64,000 nucleotides of DNA from Peribacillus sp. Bi96. Lineage in GTDB: Bacteria; Bacillota; Bacilli; Bacillales; DSM-1321. The stretch spans positions 186,001-250,000 of the forward strand of contig NZ_CAKKLV010000005.1 in the NCBI RefSeq assembly GCF_918698115.1, read 5' to 3'. The notes beneath the pieces are model-generated. The model searched no databases and was not told where the DNA came from. It saw only the letters and a list, made by a program, of their open reading frames with translations. Position numbers and translations under genes: made by a program. Each line of letters begins with the position of its first letter. The first letter of the stretch is position 1. Below, one piece after another: positions 43,898 through 55,325 of the stretch.

Positions 43898-44455
43898 TCA
43901 TTCAGCTGCTGATAACTCACTTTCTGTTACCCATTTATGGTTTTTAACTTCTTCTCCACCATTAGTCGGTGTGAAATCAACCATATAAACAGTCGTTTTC
44001 TCAGCTGATTCAATTACAGCGGTTGCATCATTCATCCCTTTCATATGTGAGGCATTTACTATAACCTCCGCTCCAGGCTCAAACGTTTTCTCACCTGCAT
44101 CTTTAATCTCTTCGTGAATGATCCATTTATGATTTCCCACTTTTTCTCCGCCAGTCGTTGGCGTATACGAAATAGCATATGCAGTCGTATCAAAGGCACC
44201 CACTATCGTTGCTTTCGCTCCCTTCATACTTTCCATATGACCTGATTCGATAATCACATGACTTCCAACTTCATAGGTTGGGTTTTCTGCAGCTTTTAAG
44301 CCGCTAGGAACATCCCCTGAGCTAGAATGGTCCATGTCCATTTCATGATGTTCCTTTTCTTCTTTATCATCGGTGTTGGAACATGCGCCGAGGACCAAAA
44401 GCAGGGCAGCTAATAATGAGAAAATCATCGGGATTTTGGTTCTTTTTTTCATCAT
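43898..44455 (-). CDS. ydhK: YdhK family lipoprotein (two DUF1541 repeats)
   Basis: Lipoprotein of 185 aa: signal with lipobox LGAC, a His/Met/Asp-rich linker (EKEHHEMDMDHSSSG) that could bind copper or other metals, then two DUF1541 repeats (VGSHVIIESGHMESMKGAKA and PGAEVIVNASHMKGMNDATA, each ending NHKW). AAAGGAGG precedes the ATG at 44455. YdhK homologues often sit near copper genes; none is present here. Confidence 0.9.
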   Translation of the reverse strand: MMKKRTKIPMIFSLLAALLLVLGACSNTDDKEEKEHHEMDMDHSSSGDVPSGLKAAENPTYEVGSHVIIESGHMESMKGAKATIVGAFDTTAYAISYTPTTGGEKVGNHKWIIHEEIKDAGEKTFEPGAEVIVNASHMKGMNDATAVIESAEKTTVYMVDFTPTNGGEEVKNHKWVTESELSAAE

Positions 44456-44669
44456 CGATAAAACCTCCTTTAACATTTACATCCATCCTACCAATTAATT
44501 ATGCAGAAATTGTGGAGGACATTCGTGGTCAAAGAACTGGAGCAGATAGTGTTCATCCCACATGTACGATGAGATCAGCTATTACTGGGTATGAAAAAAA
44601 GACGAACTTTTCTACATAGAAAAAATCGTCTTTCTTCTCGTTATACCTAATCGAGATGGTCAACAAATG

Positions 44670-44807
44670 CTACCCGTTATCGCTATTCGACTTTTCTTCC
44701 AGAAACTTTTTGAACTCCTCTTTCGTAACATCCGATTTCATTGCCAATGTTACTAATTCAAGCCATTCGTCAGGAAGGTTTCTATCAAAACCCCTTTTTA
44801 TTTTCAA
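44670..44807 (-). CDS. SinI-like anti-repressor (45 aa)
   Basis: Small protein with DEWLELVTLAMKSDVTKEEF followed by KKFLEEK, matching the SinI/SinR dimerisation motif (EWxxLxxxAxxxxxxxEExxxFL). SinI-type proteins free target genes by binding SinR. The TTG at 44807 lies 9 bases after AAGGAG; an in-frame ATG at 44825 would give 51 aa with the ribosome site inside the gene. No sinR is beside it. Confidence 0.75.
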   Translation of the reverse strand: MKIKRGFDRNLPDEWLELVTLAMKSDVTKEEFKKFLEEKSNSDNG

Positions 44808-45001
44808 GTCATCATTCTCCTTCATAGACATTTTTATCCCAATACTTAATTTATCGGCATCCTAAGGAGGAGAGGAGTGTTTTTACTACATTACATTTAA
44901 ATATAAGATCTCAATGCTTGATTGATAATCAGGGGATTCTCCCATTCTTCCATAGTAAAAACCAGTAAATTATTTGATAAAAAGTGCAAGGTGTGAATGC
45001 T

Positions 45002-45145
45002 ATGCTAACGAAAGTGATTTGGCTGGGTAAAAAGAGATGGTTAATTGATAGAGGTTATTTGAAAGTGTCATTTCATGAATTGCCTAAAAAGAAGGACTTG
45101 ACTTCTTACATCGGATTCCATAATCACCAACCAGTTCCTACGTAG
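45002..45145 (+). CDS. Possible small protein (47 aa)
   Basis: ATG frame starting MLTKVIWLGKKRWLIDRGYL and ending SYIGFHNHQPVPT, with AAGGTGTG upstream. No family recognised. It lies in an otherwise empty 450-bp gap; codon use looks reasonable. Low certainty. Confidence 0.35.
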   Translation: MLTKVIWLGKKRWLIDRGYLKVSFHELPKKKDLTSYIGFHNHQPVPT

Positions 45146-45329
45146 GAAGTCATGACCAATCCCCTCTTCTTCGGAAATGAATTCTACAATTCTATGATAA
45201 ATTGCAAAAAAATAGCAAAAAATCGGTAAGGTCCCTCCCAAAAGGGGGGATTTTTCATTATGTGATTGAAATTGTGGCTTGTTGGATTCAACTCGTACCG
45301 AAAATAGTTTTTGCTACTACTATTAACAT

Positions 45330-45956
45330 CTATTCAGAGGCTTGTGATTGTTCGATTTTACGTATGATATGCGAAAGGTTCTTTGAAGAATGTTCTTTAT
45401 AATCCCTGCCTATGGACTTGAATAACCCCTTCGCTATCCCCCTTAATAATTCTTTGGTATGCACATCCGAAATGATGGACTTATATGGTAGACTAGATTC
45501 AGCTTGTGCCCCACCGATTTTATTAGCTGTTTCCTTAATAAAGTCGATGATTGTAATTTCATGAAGGTTTCCTCCAATAATGGCTTTATAGATAACTTGT
45601 TTTCTCCAAATTTTTAAATCGATCCTCTGTTTAGTGTAATCGAAGAGCTCTTCAGGCAGTTCTGCACGACCATCGCTGCTAAATCGAATGGAATCTTTTA
45701 CTGGGTACAATTTCGGATTAGGATTGATTTTCTTTATCAAGGAATGATCTATGGTGACTTTTTCCCTCTTTATTCGCGTATTTTTCGTTTCACCTAAAAT
45801 GAGTTTTAACTGCCCGGCAATTATATTATTGAATTCTTCCAATTCAAAGTATTCAACAAGCATAATACTATATTCCAAAATTGTGATGGCTTCATCGAAT
45901 TTTCGTTTAGTACCATCATTAGATCTGGTAAAAACCAACCTATTCTTCCTTTCCAT
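45330..45956 (-). CDS. Hypothetical protein (208 aa)
   Basis: Soluble, charged protein with no family I recognise. Starts MERKNRLVFTRSNDGTKRKF after a strong GGGGGGAAGG site. The middle is beta-rich (KLYPVKDSIRFSSDGRAELP), and the C-terminal part is helical with basic residues (SIGRDYKEHSSKNLSHIIRK). Single gene. Confidence 0.7.
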   Translation of the reverse strand: MERKNRLVFTRSNDGTKRKFDEAITILEYSIMLVEYFELEEFNNIIAGQLKLILGETKNTRIKREKVTIDHSLIKKINPNPKLYPVKDSIRFSSDGRAELPEELFDYTKQRIDLKIWRKQVIYKAIIGGNLHEITIIDFIKETANKIGGAQAESSLPYKSIISDVHTKELLRGIAKGLFKSIGRDYKEHSSKNLSHIIRKIEQSQASE

Positions 45957-46021
45957 GACCTTCCCCCCTTTTCATTCATATCTAATATGCAAATAAGGAA
46001 AAAACACCCTAATGGATGTTT

Positions 46022-46258
46022 TTATTTATTAGGTCTAAACTTGATTGGATCCATATTACGATTATCCTTGTCTCCCGTATATTCAATACTAATTACATTA
46101 GCTAAGTTGATATGTTTGCCACCTGCTTGCAGCCATGTTGCATTTTGAATTAATTGCAATTTCAGGATACTATCGGCTTCATGCGAATATTGTTCATTCG
46201 TTTCTAATTCTTCTGTTTCACCATTCACATAAAAAAATTTATATTTCGCATTACTCAT
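46022..46258 (-). CDS. Hypothetical protein (78 aa)
   Basis: Small beta-rich protein (KYKFFYVNGETEELET, LANVISIEYTGD) of unknown family, of a type often seen in Bacillus prophages. The start at 46258 is preferred, 9 bases after AAGAGG. Confidence 0.6.
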   Translation of the reverse strand: MSNAKYKFFYVNGETEELETNEQYSHEADSILKLQLIQNATWLQAGGKHINLANVISIEYTGDKDNRNMDPIKFRPNK

Positions 46259-46453
46259 TTTCATCAGCCTCTTTTCAACTCCTTAATTCGACAAGGATTG
46301 ACCATATTCCTGCTTTCACAAAATCAGATTGCCTTTTTTCGATTTGATTAATGACGTAAATCCCATCATTCAAATCAATAGGTGCCTTTTTAGGTCATCA
46401 AGTTGATAAAAAAGCATATCACCTAATCGATACACTACAACATGCCACCATTA

Positions 46454-46483
46454 AAAGACCGTCAAGGATCTTCGACAGTCTTT
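46454..46483 (-). terminator. Terminator behind the N-acetyltransferase gene
   Basis: AAAGAC-x-GTC / GAC-x-GTCTTT hairpin, T-rich on both sides. Confidence 0.65.
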
Positions 46484-46491
46484 GTTGGCTC

Positions 46492-47259
46492 TTATCTATC
46501 AAAATATTGTTTCATTAACTCTTTGAATCGTGTGCCATCTATTTCTTTTTTCGTCATTTTCCCATTTTCCCACTGTGTAAAGGATGTATCGGTTAAAGTG
46601 ATATTCCCGCTGTTTGTCAGACGTGTGATTAATGGATGTTTGTTAAAAGGCGATTGGGGATTTTCCCTGATGATCGTTTGAATCTCATTCAGTTCCACAA
46701 CATTCCCTACATGTATGGAAGAATCAAATGCATATCCCATTTTCCAATCGAGATCTTTATGTTTCAGTTTTAATTCAAGGATATGATCCCCATGGTCGGT
46801 AACTTCACTTTTTATCCTGAATTCACCATTTCGAGAAATGACAACTTCTCCGTTTAACGGAACCGGTTTTAAAGGTAGATTCCCCCCAAAGCCCGTATCG
46901 ACCAAATAGGTTTGGCCCTCATGATTCAAAAGAATGGCGACATGGGTCCTGCCTATTGTCATCCATCCTTGATTGTAGATGACACCCCTGACCATGGAAA
47001 CATCAAAGTCGTTTTCCATCAAGAAAAAATAAAGGGCCGTATTCAATTCATAACATAATCCCCCCTCATTTCTCACGAGGACTTTGTTCATGACATTCTC
47101 TTTGTTGATATCACTTAGATGAGATGCCATGATGGATAGGTTTTCAAAAGGAATGGTTCTCGCTGTCTTATCAAGAATTTCATCTAATTTATCAAATGTC
47201 AGTTTTTCATGTCCAGTGATTCCTATTCTTTTCCTGAATAATGCATTAAAATCATTCAT
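46492..47259 (-). CDS. Arylamine N-acetyltransferase
   Basis: 255-aa NAT enzyme that transfers acetyl from acetyl-CoA to arylamines or hydrazines through a thioester. The catalytic triad Cys 69 (NEGGLCYELN), His 106 (GRTHVAILL) and Asp 121 (LVDTGFGG) is complete. The ATG at 47259 follows AAGGGGGGA; the open frame extends to 47331 without a ribosome site. Monocistronic. Confidence 0.92.
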   Translation of the reverse strand: MNDFNALFRKRIGITGHEKLTFDKLDEILDKTARTIPFENLSIMASHLSDINKENVMNKVLVRNEGGLCYELNTALYFFLMENDFDVSMVRGVIYNQGWMTIGRTHVAILLNHEGQTYLVDTGFGGNLPLKPVPLNGEVVISRNGEFRIKSEVTDHGDHILELKLKHKDLDWKMGYAFDSSIHVGNVVELNEIQTIIRENPQSPFNKHPLITRLTNSGNITLTDTSFTQWENGKMTKKEIDGTRFKELMKQYFDR

Positions 47260-47458
47260 CACGATTCCCCCCTTAAGCCAGACACAGATGATGAGTATCT
47301 TAACTTTGTTTATCTTTATTATACTTTGCAAATTTCATTCTTCAATCATCAGCCGTTACCATTACCGCCATACAGATAAGGGGGTATATCACACTGTTTT
47401 ATCTTCCCTAATCATTCTAAGGCAGCCTCTCCCATTCATGCACGAAGCAACTTCTGAA

Positions 47459-47575
47459 TCATTCATTTACCTGTAAGATGATTTTACCTAAGTTTTTATT
47501 GGCTTCCATCTGTTCATGCGCCCTTTTTTTTTTCAAAAGGGAAGACTCGATCGACTTCTTAAAGACACAAGCGGA
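47459..47575 (-). pseudogene. Relic of a zinc-type quinone oxidoreductase (C-terminus)
   Basis: The last 20 codons read AHEQMEANKNLGKIILQVNE, the usual end of NAD(P)H quinone oxidoreductases. The preceding EVDRVFPFEKKKG is in another frame, with the shift in a ten-A run. Upstream sequence (to about 47740) is further degenerate. Confidence 0.6.
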
Positions 47576-47802
47576 GAATGGCGAAATATTAATGTGATGC
47601 AGGCGATGTAATCGCCCTTTTACTTATTTGCATACTTTTCCATCAATGATTTAAAGCCACCCGCCCTCGGGAATCACTTGGCCCATTGCAGGAATAGTTC
47701 AATGATTACTTTGGTAAACTCCTCTGTTTCTGTTTAATCATACATTATTTAGCTCATACTAATGTTTGATAAAAAAAAATTTAGGACGGAGCTGAATGTA
47801 AA

Positions 47803-48168
47803 ATGGAATTTGAAGCTAAGAATTCTACTGAAAATGCTCTTTACGATTATAAAGCTGGGCTTGGTGTCTTTACGGAAAAAATGCCCGATCTCGCTGAGAA
47901 ATTCAACGCGTTTACGGAAGAGTGCTTTAAAGAGGGTCAATTAACCCAGAAAGAAAAACAGCTTATCGCCCTCGGAATCAGCTTATATTCTCAAGATGAA
48001 TACTGCATTATCTACCATACTAAAGGATGTCTTGACCAAGGCTGTTCAGAACAGGAAATCCTTGAAGCCATTGGAGTGACCGCAGCATTTGGCGGAGGAG
48101 CAACCATGAGTCAGGCCGTAACTCTCGTTCAGGAATGCATCCAGGAAATAAACCAGATGAAACAATAA
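47803..48168 (+). CDS. Carboxymuconolactone decarboxylase/AhpD-like protein
   Basis: 121-aa all-helical protein of the CMD family. Motif [23 protein letters not shown] corresponds to the AhpD active region, but the second Cys of CxxC is replaced by Tyr, so a peroxidase role like AhpD is doubtful. GGATMSQAV is conserved near the end. Terminator follows closely. Confidence 0.85.
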   Translation: MEFEAKNSTENALYDYKAGLGVFTEKMPDLAEKFNAFTEECFKEGQLTQKEKQLIALGISLYSQDEYCIIYHTKGCLDQGCSEQEILEAIGVTAAFGGGATMSQAVTLVQECIQEINQMKQ

Positions 48169-48172
48169 TGTA

Positions 48173-48199
48173 AGGGATAGGACAGTTTGTCCTATCCCT
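48173..48199 (+). terminator. Terminator behind the CMD-family gene
   Basis: Perfect 12-bp stem AGGGATAGGACA / TGTCCTATCCCT with a 3-base loop, then CTTTATTTG. Confidence 0.9.
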
Positions 48200-48310
48200 C
48201 TTTATTTGTTCGAAGCCGAAATCAAATGCCATATGTGGAAAAATTACAAACAATCACTTCATCATGGTGACTGGTATCCAATATGACAAACAAAGCAGAT
48301 TAAGGAATCA

Positions 48311-48481
48311 CTACCATTGCAGGCTTTCGATTAAGTGACACTTTGTGCATTCTTGACTATAATCGGTTTTTACAAATTCATGATTACAATTTTCCCGAAA
48401 GATGTATAGCTCTTTTTTCAGCTGATCTAATTGGTTTTCCAACTGTTCCATTTCATCTTTTATCTGGATTACCCGATTCAT
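48311..48481 (-). CDS. Small coiled-coil zinc-ribbon-like protein (56 aa)
   Basis: MNRVIQIKDEMEQLENQLDQ coiled coil followed by CNHEF and CTKC, a possible Zn site. The ATG at 48481 is chosen for AAGGGAG upstream; the longer frame would overlap thiC's 3' end. It follows thiC by 22 bp. Unknown function. Confidence 0.65.
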   Translation of the reverse strand: MNRVIQIKDEMEQLENQLDQLKKELYIFRENCNHEFVKTDYSQECTKCHLIESLQW

Positions 48482-48503
48482 CGAATTCTCCCTTTCGTCC
48501 AAA

Positions 48504-50312
<1,809 letters not shown>

Positions 50313-50345
50313 TTAAAAAGGACAAAATCCAATCCATTTCGCACG

Positions 50346-50376
50346 AAAAAGCCGGATCTCATAATTAAGACCCGGC
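50346..50376 (-). terminator. Riboswitch expression-platform terminator
   Basis: GCCGGGTCTTA / TAATTATGAGATCCGGC-type hairpin followed by TTTTTCG on the minus strand, between the TPP aptamer and thiC. It forms when TPP is bound. Confidence 0.85.
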
Positions 50377-50434
50377 TAACGTTAGTATGACTACAGAAAT
50401 GACCAAATGAAATGTCATTGTTAAGTAGATTCTA

Positions 50435-50529
50435 ACTTCCCCACGCTGGTATGAACCAGATCAGGTCCTGAGGGTTAAGAAGCTTTACGCGCTTCTCTCT
50501 CAGCCCAACTTATATTGGACACCCCTAGT
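50435..50529 (-). ncRNA. TPP riboswitch (THI element)
   Basis: Minus strand carries the conserved aptamer pieces in order: GGGGTGTCC, GGGCTGAGAGAGAAGC, AACCCTCAGGACCTGATCTG, GTTCATACCAGCGTGGGGAAG. Upstream of thiC with a terminator between. Confidence 0.96.
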
Positions 50530-50651
50530 CTGCATAATTTAATTAATTACAGGGTAACTATATATCACCCTGTTGATTCTGTAAATAATTGCAAAGGCCT
50601 ATATATTTTAATGAATCCCTCCAAAATTTGTTACTTGGAGGAGACCCATCA

Positions 50652-51437
50652 TTATTTTTCCAGACCTTCAAGGATGGGGAAAAGCTCCTCCAAATGCTTG
50701 ATTTCATAGGTTGGAAGCACTTCATTCCGTTCCTTATCATGTCGATTTATCCAAACCGACTTTATGCCCACTCGTGATGCCCCAAGGATATCGGTCATTA
50801 AATTATCGCCGACCATCAATACTTCATCCTTATCCAGCTCCATGATCTCCAAAGCGTGCTCAAAGATGGAAGCATCCGGTTTACCGCGTCCAAATGCACC
50901 TGAAATCACGATTTGGTCGAAATAAGGAACCAGTTCAGGCGTAATTTCAAGTTTAGTATTTTGTAGTTCAGGCGAACCATTCGTCAGCAAAAGCAATTTG
51001 TACTTTCCTTTTAATTCATCCAGAACACGGAATGATTCTTCATAGATAAATGGCTTTTTGCGCCTCTCTGCAGGGAAACGTTCTGCCAGTTCAAGCCCAA
51101 ATTCCGGGTCATCGATCCCTAATGCCTTCAAACCTCTCGTCCACGCCTCTTTCCGATAAGCCGGTGCAATCCCGGCCATCTTCCGGAATTCATCATGATC
51201 ATCTTGAAAATTTCCCCATAGTCCTTCAAATGGGTTGATTCCGATCATTTGAGTAAATGCATATGTATCGTAAGAAGAGTAAAGCTCACGCGCTTCCTTC
51301 CGAACCGCTTCTTCAAACTCATCAACATTTAAACCATATTTTTCACCAGCCACTTCACATGTGGCTACAAAAGCCTCTTTCACACTTTTCTGATCCCAAA
51401 GCAATGTATCATCTAAGTCAAAAAAAACTGCCTTCAC
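50652..51437 (-). CDS. HAD-superfamily hydrolase (YfnB/YjjG-like)
   Basis: Phosphatase of 261 aa with motif [11 protein letters not shown], motif II LLLTNG, motif III Lys in [10 protein letters not shown] and motif [14 protein letters not shown]. Longer cap than the 6617-7309 protein. A GTG at 51437 after AGAGGGTG is likely the start; an ATG four codons upstream lies in the ribosome site. Substrate unknown. Confidence 0.85.
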   Translation of the reverse strand: MKAVFFDLDDTLLWDQKSVKEAFVATCEVAGEKYGLNVDEFEEAVRKEARELYSSYDTYAFTQMIGINPFEGLWGNFQDDHDEFRKMAGIAPAYRKEAWTRGLKALGIDDPEFGLELAERFPAERRKKPFIYEESFRVLDELKGKYKLLLLTNGSPELQNTKLEITPELVPYFDQIVISGAFGRGKPDASIFEHALEIMELDKDEVLMVGDNLMTDILGASRVGIKSVWINRHDKERNEVLPTYEIKHLEELFPILEGLEK

Positions 51438-51611
51438 CAAAATGCACACCCTCTTCCCCTATTATTGATTTCGTTAAAAATTACACTATTACAATAATAA
51501 ACCACAACCATCGGAAAAAGAATAACTATTCGGAAAATGACTATATCTTTCTTAAGATCATTAAATGTTCAACGTGTACAAGACATACTCTTTTTGTCGG
51601 GATATCCTTGA

Positions 51612-52145
51612 TTATCTTTCGAATACATAAAGCCTTCCATTGCTGGCAATCTTGAATTTCGGACCGGCAAACCCCCGTCTTATCAGCTCTTTTCTCATAT
51701 ATACCATGAGGGCGGCATGACTTACGATCAGAACATCCCTTTCCCCCTTTGCAAAGACTTCATCCAATACTTTATTGATCCTTTGCTCTGCGATTTTAAT
51801 TTCCGCTCTAGTCTGCTTGTTGATCAACGAGCAGCATCGAATCCAGATGGCCCAAAGGATGAATGGCAGCTTCACCTTTCCTTTAAGAGGGGGAGAAGGT
51901 ATTTCCCGCAGCTCCTCCCTCCGATGAACCGTGCTAGGATAGATATGTTCAGCGGTCTTTACTGCTCTCGACATATCACTGCAATAACATTCCTGCCACT
52001 CCTCAGCTCGTAATAAAGTCGTTCCGTAAATTATATCCGCTGCATCATAGTCCATGAACCATTGCTTCATATCATCCGCGGTTACGGATTTCCCGGTTGG
52101 GAATTCATGGGCCACCTTAAAATGCCGTACTAAACCAATTTTCAT
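51612..52145 (-). CDS. Histidine phosphatase family protein
   Basis: 177-aa phosphoglycerate-mutase-like phosphatase. The phospho-accepting His is in LVRHFKV (RHF in place of the usual RHG), Arg is in SDMSRAVKTAEHI, Glu in EELREIPSPP and the second His in LIVSHAALM. Single gene with AGGAGAAT upstream. Confidence 0.82.
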   Translation of the reverse strand: MKIGLVRHFKVAHEFPTGKSVTADDMKQWFMDYDAADIIYGTTLLRAEEWQECYCSDMSRAVKTAEHIYPSTVHRREELREIPSPPLKGKVKLPFILWAIWIRCCSLINKQTRAEIKIAEQRINKVLDEVFAKGERDVLIVSHAALMVYMRKELIRRGFAGPKFKIASNGRLYVFER

Positions 52146-52472
52146 ATATTCTCCTTTTTATCTTTTGAGTTATTAATTTCATTTTATTGTTGAGGTGCTT
52201 ATCCATCTAATTAATTATGTAGAATTATACAAAAGGAAGAAAGTGAAAACTACCAAGATTTCGCATGTCATACCAAAAACCTGTACCCATCATATCCATT
52301 AAAAGGATCTAGTCCTGCCTTATGCATGATGTGTCTACCAATCATTTAATTTCAAGTTTTCGTGAAAATATCCAAGCGGTACCCTTTTCTTCACTTTTCC
52401 TAACAAACGCAAAAAAAGCAGGGGCAGTATCATGATCCAGACCGATGTAAAATAATTCAAGGATAATGAAAA
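52146..52472. other. Intergenic region with a possible coding remnant
   Basis: On the minus strand, about 52342-52455 reads LFYIGLDHDTAPAFFAFVRK, then SEEKGTAWIFSRKLEIK and stop, protein-like but without a start codon or ribosome site. It may be a truncated gene. The rest is AT-rich spacer. Confidence 0.35.
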
Positions 52473-52497
52473 GGGAGAAAGCATATCGCCTTCTCCC
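52473..52497 (-). terminator. Terminator behind the 52506 gene
   Basis: GGGAGAA / TTTCTCCC hairpin followed by TTTTCATT on the minus strand. Confidence 0.75.
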
Positions 52498-52505
52498 ATT
52501 ATCAT

Positions 52506-52964
52506 TCACCCTATGAATTGAAGGTCTGTTATCGTACATCTTTTCCTGAATTTATATTTCCCGCTCAAATCACTGAATTGATAATCATTAAGGGTTTTTC
52601 CCAGCATTTCTTTTAGCTTATCCTCCGTGATGTATGCATCCACTGACTCTCTCCAATTTTCTTTTCCGATTAATTCATCGAACGGAATGACAGTTAAAAC
52701 TTCATCATAAATCTGGATGCTTTGATCGATGCCAAAACTCCCATAGATACTTCCATTTTCATCAGCAAAGATATGCTCCGATTCCAGATCTTCCACCAAT
52801 ATTTCTACAAATCCCTTTGACTTGATAGGCTTGATGGCAATCTCTGCTTCCGCCTTTACAGGTCCCAATCTCTTATCGACGATCTCTATCGTCAATTGAA
52901 CTTGAAAGGATGGGTACATTTCCTCAAACCCTTCACAAAGTTCCGCTGCAACATTTCGTACCAT
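52506..52964 (-). CDS. Hypothetical protein (152 aa)
   Basis: Acidic soluble protein of unknown family, alternating strands and helices, starting MVRNVAAELCEGFEEMYPSF after AAGGAGGGTG and ending KYKFRKRCTITDLQFIG. Own terminator; single gene. Confidence 0.75.
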   Translation of the reverse strand: MVRNVAAELCEGFEEMYPSFQVQLTIEIVDKRLGPVKAEAEIAIKPIKSKGFVEILVEDLESEHIFADENGSIYGSFGIDQSIQIYDEVLTVIPFDELIGKENWRESVDAYITEDKLKEMLGKTLNDYQFSDLSGKYKFRKRCTITDLQFIG

Positions 52965-53145
52965 CTGAACACCCTCCTTTTGTCACTATCATTATATAAT
53001 ATAAATACTACATTTCCTTACCAAAAACCATTCTTCCTGATACTTTGCATCGTTTCTTATTTAAAGATCAACTTATCTTTTTCGATTCATAAAAAGAACA
53101 TATTCCTGTAAATTGGATTAGAATATCAGATGGATTTATTCCTGA

Positions 53146-53262
53146 ACTCTCATTCATGCTGCGTTAAACAACGTAAAAGAGCTTGGTTATCGCTCAGTAA
53201 TTGTTTTAGGACATAAATAAGGCTTTAAAGCTGCTAGCGTAGGAAATAACAAGATAAAATAG
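53146..53262 (+). pseudogene. Relic of a GNAT acetyltransferase
   Basis: One frame reads LIHAALNNVKELGYRSVIVL then GHK, stop, GFKAASVG. YhbS-type N-acetyltransferases have GHPEYYPRFGFKPAS here, so a small deletion and stop replaced YYPRF. No N-terminal part remains. Confidence 0.55.
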
Positions 53263-53309
53263 AGGATGCCTCAGCAACCTCAAATATTTGAACTAAACAA
53301 ATATTTTCA

Positions 53310-53705
53310 TTAAATGTAGGGGATTTCCTTTCCCTCTATCAACGCTTTCAAATTTGCTAACGACTGATCGAAGCCTCCCGAATTCATTGTAACTCTTGTT
53401 CCATTACTTTCCTCATTCAATACAAAGGACATAAGCAATTGTTGCGAATCCAAGTAAAGGGAGAACTCCTGAAAAATATTTACTTTTATAATCGTTAGGG
53501 ACATAAGAAGCTTCTCTGTTAGATTATTATGAACACTAGGCATTAAAGTAAAAGTTACCTTCTCCCCTACATTCTGGTTGGGGATTTTCCAAGGAGAACC
53601 TGGAACATACCATTGTGAGAGCTTATCCTCATTAGTAATAGCATTCCAAACAGTTTCTTTATCCCCATCTATCAAAATAGAACATATATCTTCTCTATTA
53701 CCCAT
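53310..53705 (-). CDS. SRPBCC (AHSA1-like) domain protein
   Basis: 131-aa START-like fold: GDKETVWNAITNEDKLSQWYVPG at the N-terminus is the Activator of Hsp90 ATPase 1-like signature, ending with the long helix FDQSLANLKALIEGKE. The ATG at 53705 follows GGAGGGTG. Often a small-ligand binder; role unknown. Confidence 0.82.
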   Translation of the reverse strand: MGNREDICSILIDGDKETVWNAITNEDKLSQWYVPGSPWKIPNQNVGEKVTFTLMPSVHNNLTEKLLMSLTIIKVNIFQEFSLYLDSQQLLMSFVLNEESNGTRVTMNSGGFDQSLANLKALIEGKEIPYI

Positions 53706-53717
53706 AACACCCTCCAT

Positions 53718-54092
53718 TAATTTAATCCAACCAATTGTTATATTTTAACATATCTTATAACGAATACTTATGTGGATATTGTTGGACTTTACTATTAATA
53801 AATACAAACCATACATACTCGGCTTCTAAAAAACTTATTTCTTAATCTCCTTCAAAGCATCTGTTTATTTAGGTGTACTCCTATGCTCTTTGCATTTCAA
53901 CAATTTATTACATATTGTTCCAAATTATTATTCAGCTTAAAAGCCCCACTTAAAAAATGCGAGTGAAACCTATTAGAAGTATCATTATTGATTTGGACGG
54001 GAGAAGGGCTAAGAAAAATAAAAAAAACAGCTATGTTGACATTCAACAGTTAGCTGTCTTTTTGTATCCTCTCATGCAATCACATTATGGCT
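53718..54092. other. Intergenic region, nothing assigned
   Basis: About 375 AT-rich bp without a supported gene. Confidence 0.5.
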
Positions 54093-54308
54093 TTACACCA
54101 CTTTAATGCATTCGTCTTCGTGATCGTTAAAGATTTGATAAGCCTCGCTCGCTTTTTCTAGAGGGACTCTATGGGATATGATTTCAGTCGGATCGAACTC
54201 TCCAGCTATGATTTTATCAAAAAGCTTTGGTATATAGCGAATGACCGGTGCCTGTCCCATTTTTTCACTTAAGAGACTAATAATCATATGCACGCCTACA
54301 TTTCCCAA
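54093..54308 (-). pseudogene. C-terminal fragment of a zinc alcohol dehydrogenase
   Basis: 71 codons ending ISHRVPLEKASEAYQIFNDH, then EDECIKVV, the terminal part of formaldehyde-dehydrogenase-like alcohol dehydrogenases. Zinc and NAD sites are missing, and no ribosome site is seen. Truncated relic. Confidence 0.8.
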
Positions 54309-54392
54309 TAATTACATATCACATTCTGATCAACAAAAAAACCTCGGATAACCGAGGCTCACTTTCGGAACACTTTATTTAGTTAATCCTCA

Positions 54393-55325
54393 TCATTTCT
54401 CGTTTTTATTGTGTTTATCATGCTTATATTCTGTTAGTACCTCTTTAAAGACATCCGGATAATTCGTAAACAGCCCTGTTGCCCCCCATTCTAGAGCCTT
54501 TTTCATATCCGCTCTTTCATTTACGGTATATGGATGGAATTGAAGGTCATGATTTCGGACCATCTCTACATATTGTCCATCCACCTTATTGAAGTTCGGA
54601 CCAACACCAATGGCATATTCCTTAATCGTATCCAATTCTTCATCAGAAATGGTTGCTTGATTCTTATAGGAAAAAAGCTGCACCAGCGGTAACTTTGGAT
54701 TCATGTCATGAACCTTCAAAAGGCTTTCTTGACTGAACGATTGAATAAGAACATTTTTGGTACGACCCTTTGAATCTACCATTTTATAATCTTTCAAAAC
54801 CTTCAGAAGTTCTTCTTCCATTCCTGGATATACATCCGGGGACTTTGTTTCAATATAGTAATTGGCCTGTCTCCCGAATTTCTTGAAGACTTCTTCAAGA
54901 GTGGGAACAACTAACCCTTCATAACTCTTTTTTGCCATTTGCGGATATTTTTCATTGAACCATGTACCGGCATCCAGTTTTTTGATTTCGGCCAGCGTTA
55001 AATCTTTCACAAGACCCGTACCATTCGTCGTACGATCCACCTTTTCATCATGCATCGCTATCAATCTTCCATCCTTGGTCATCTGAAGATCGATTTCTAT
55101 GTAATCACCCTTCATTTGTTCTCCCAATTGATAGGAAGGTATGGTATGTTCAGGAGCATAACCAGAAGCCCCCCGATGTGCAATATTCACAATTTTCTTC
55201 TCATAAATTGATGAATTCGTATGATTTTCATCGGCAGCAAGGGCCCCCACTGATGTAGCCTGCAAGATAAAGGCCGCACTCATCATACTTAAACCGAATT
55301 TCTTCATGCTCAGATTCGTCTTCAT
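54393..55325 (-). CDS. Glycerophosphodiester phosphodiesterase, secreted (GlpQ-like)
   Basis: 310-aa enzyme hydrolysing glycerophosphodiesters, including teichoic-acid or lipid-derived ones, outside the cell. Signal peptide (KKFGLSMMSAAFILQATSVG, cleavage near ALA-A), catalytic His in NIAHRGASGYAPEHT, metal Glu/Asp in YIEIDLQMTKDG and His-Asp in AMHDEKVDRTTNG. The ATG at 55325 follows GGAGGGGG; the open frame upstream to 55694 is fortuitous. Single gene. Confidence 0.93.
   Translation of the reverse strand: MKTNLSMKKFGLSMMSAAFILQATSVGALAADENHTNSSIYEKKIVNIAHRGASGYAPEHTIPSYQLGEQMKGDYIEIDLQMTKDGRLIAMHDEKVDRTTNGTGLVKDLTLAEIKKLDAGTWFNEKYPQMAKKSYEGLVVPTLEEVFKKFGRQANYYIETKSPDVYPGMEEELLKVLKDYKMVDSKGRTKNVLIQSFSQESLLKVHDMNPKLPLVQLFSYKNQATISDEELDTIKEYAIGVGPNFNKVDGQYVEMVRNHDLQFHPYTVNERADMKKALEWGATGLFTNYPDVFKEVLTEYKHDKHNKNEK

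Noticed and set aside
45002..45145. DUF1874-like assignment for the 47-aa frame
   Set aside because: The resemblance is limited to a few residues near SYIGFHNH; too weak to name.
47803..48168. Functional AhpD peroxidase
   Set aside because: The second Cys of the CxxC motif is absent.
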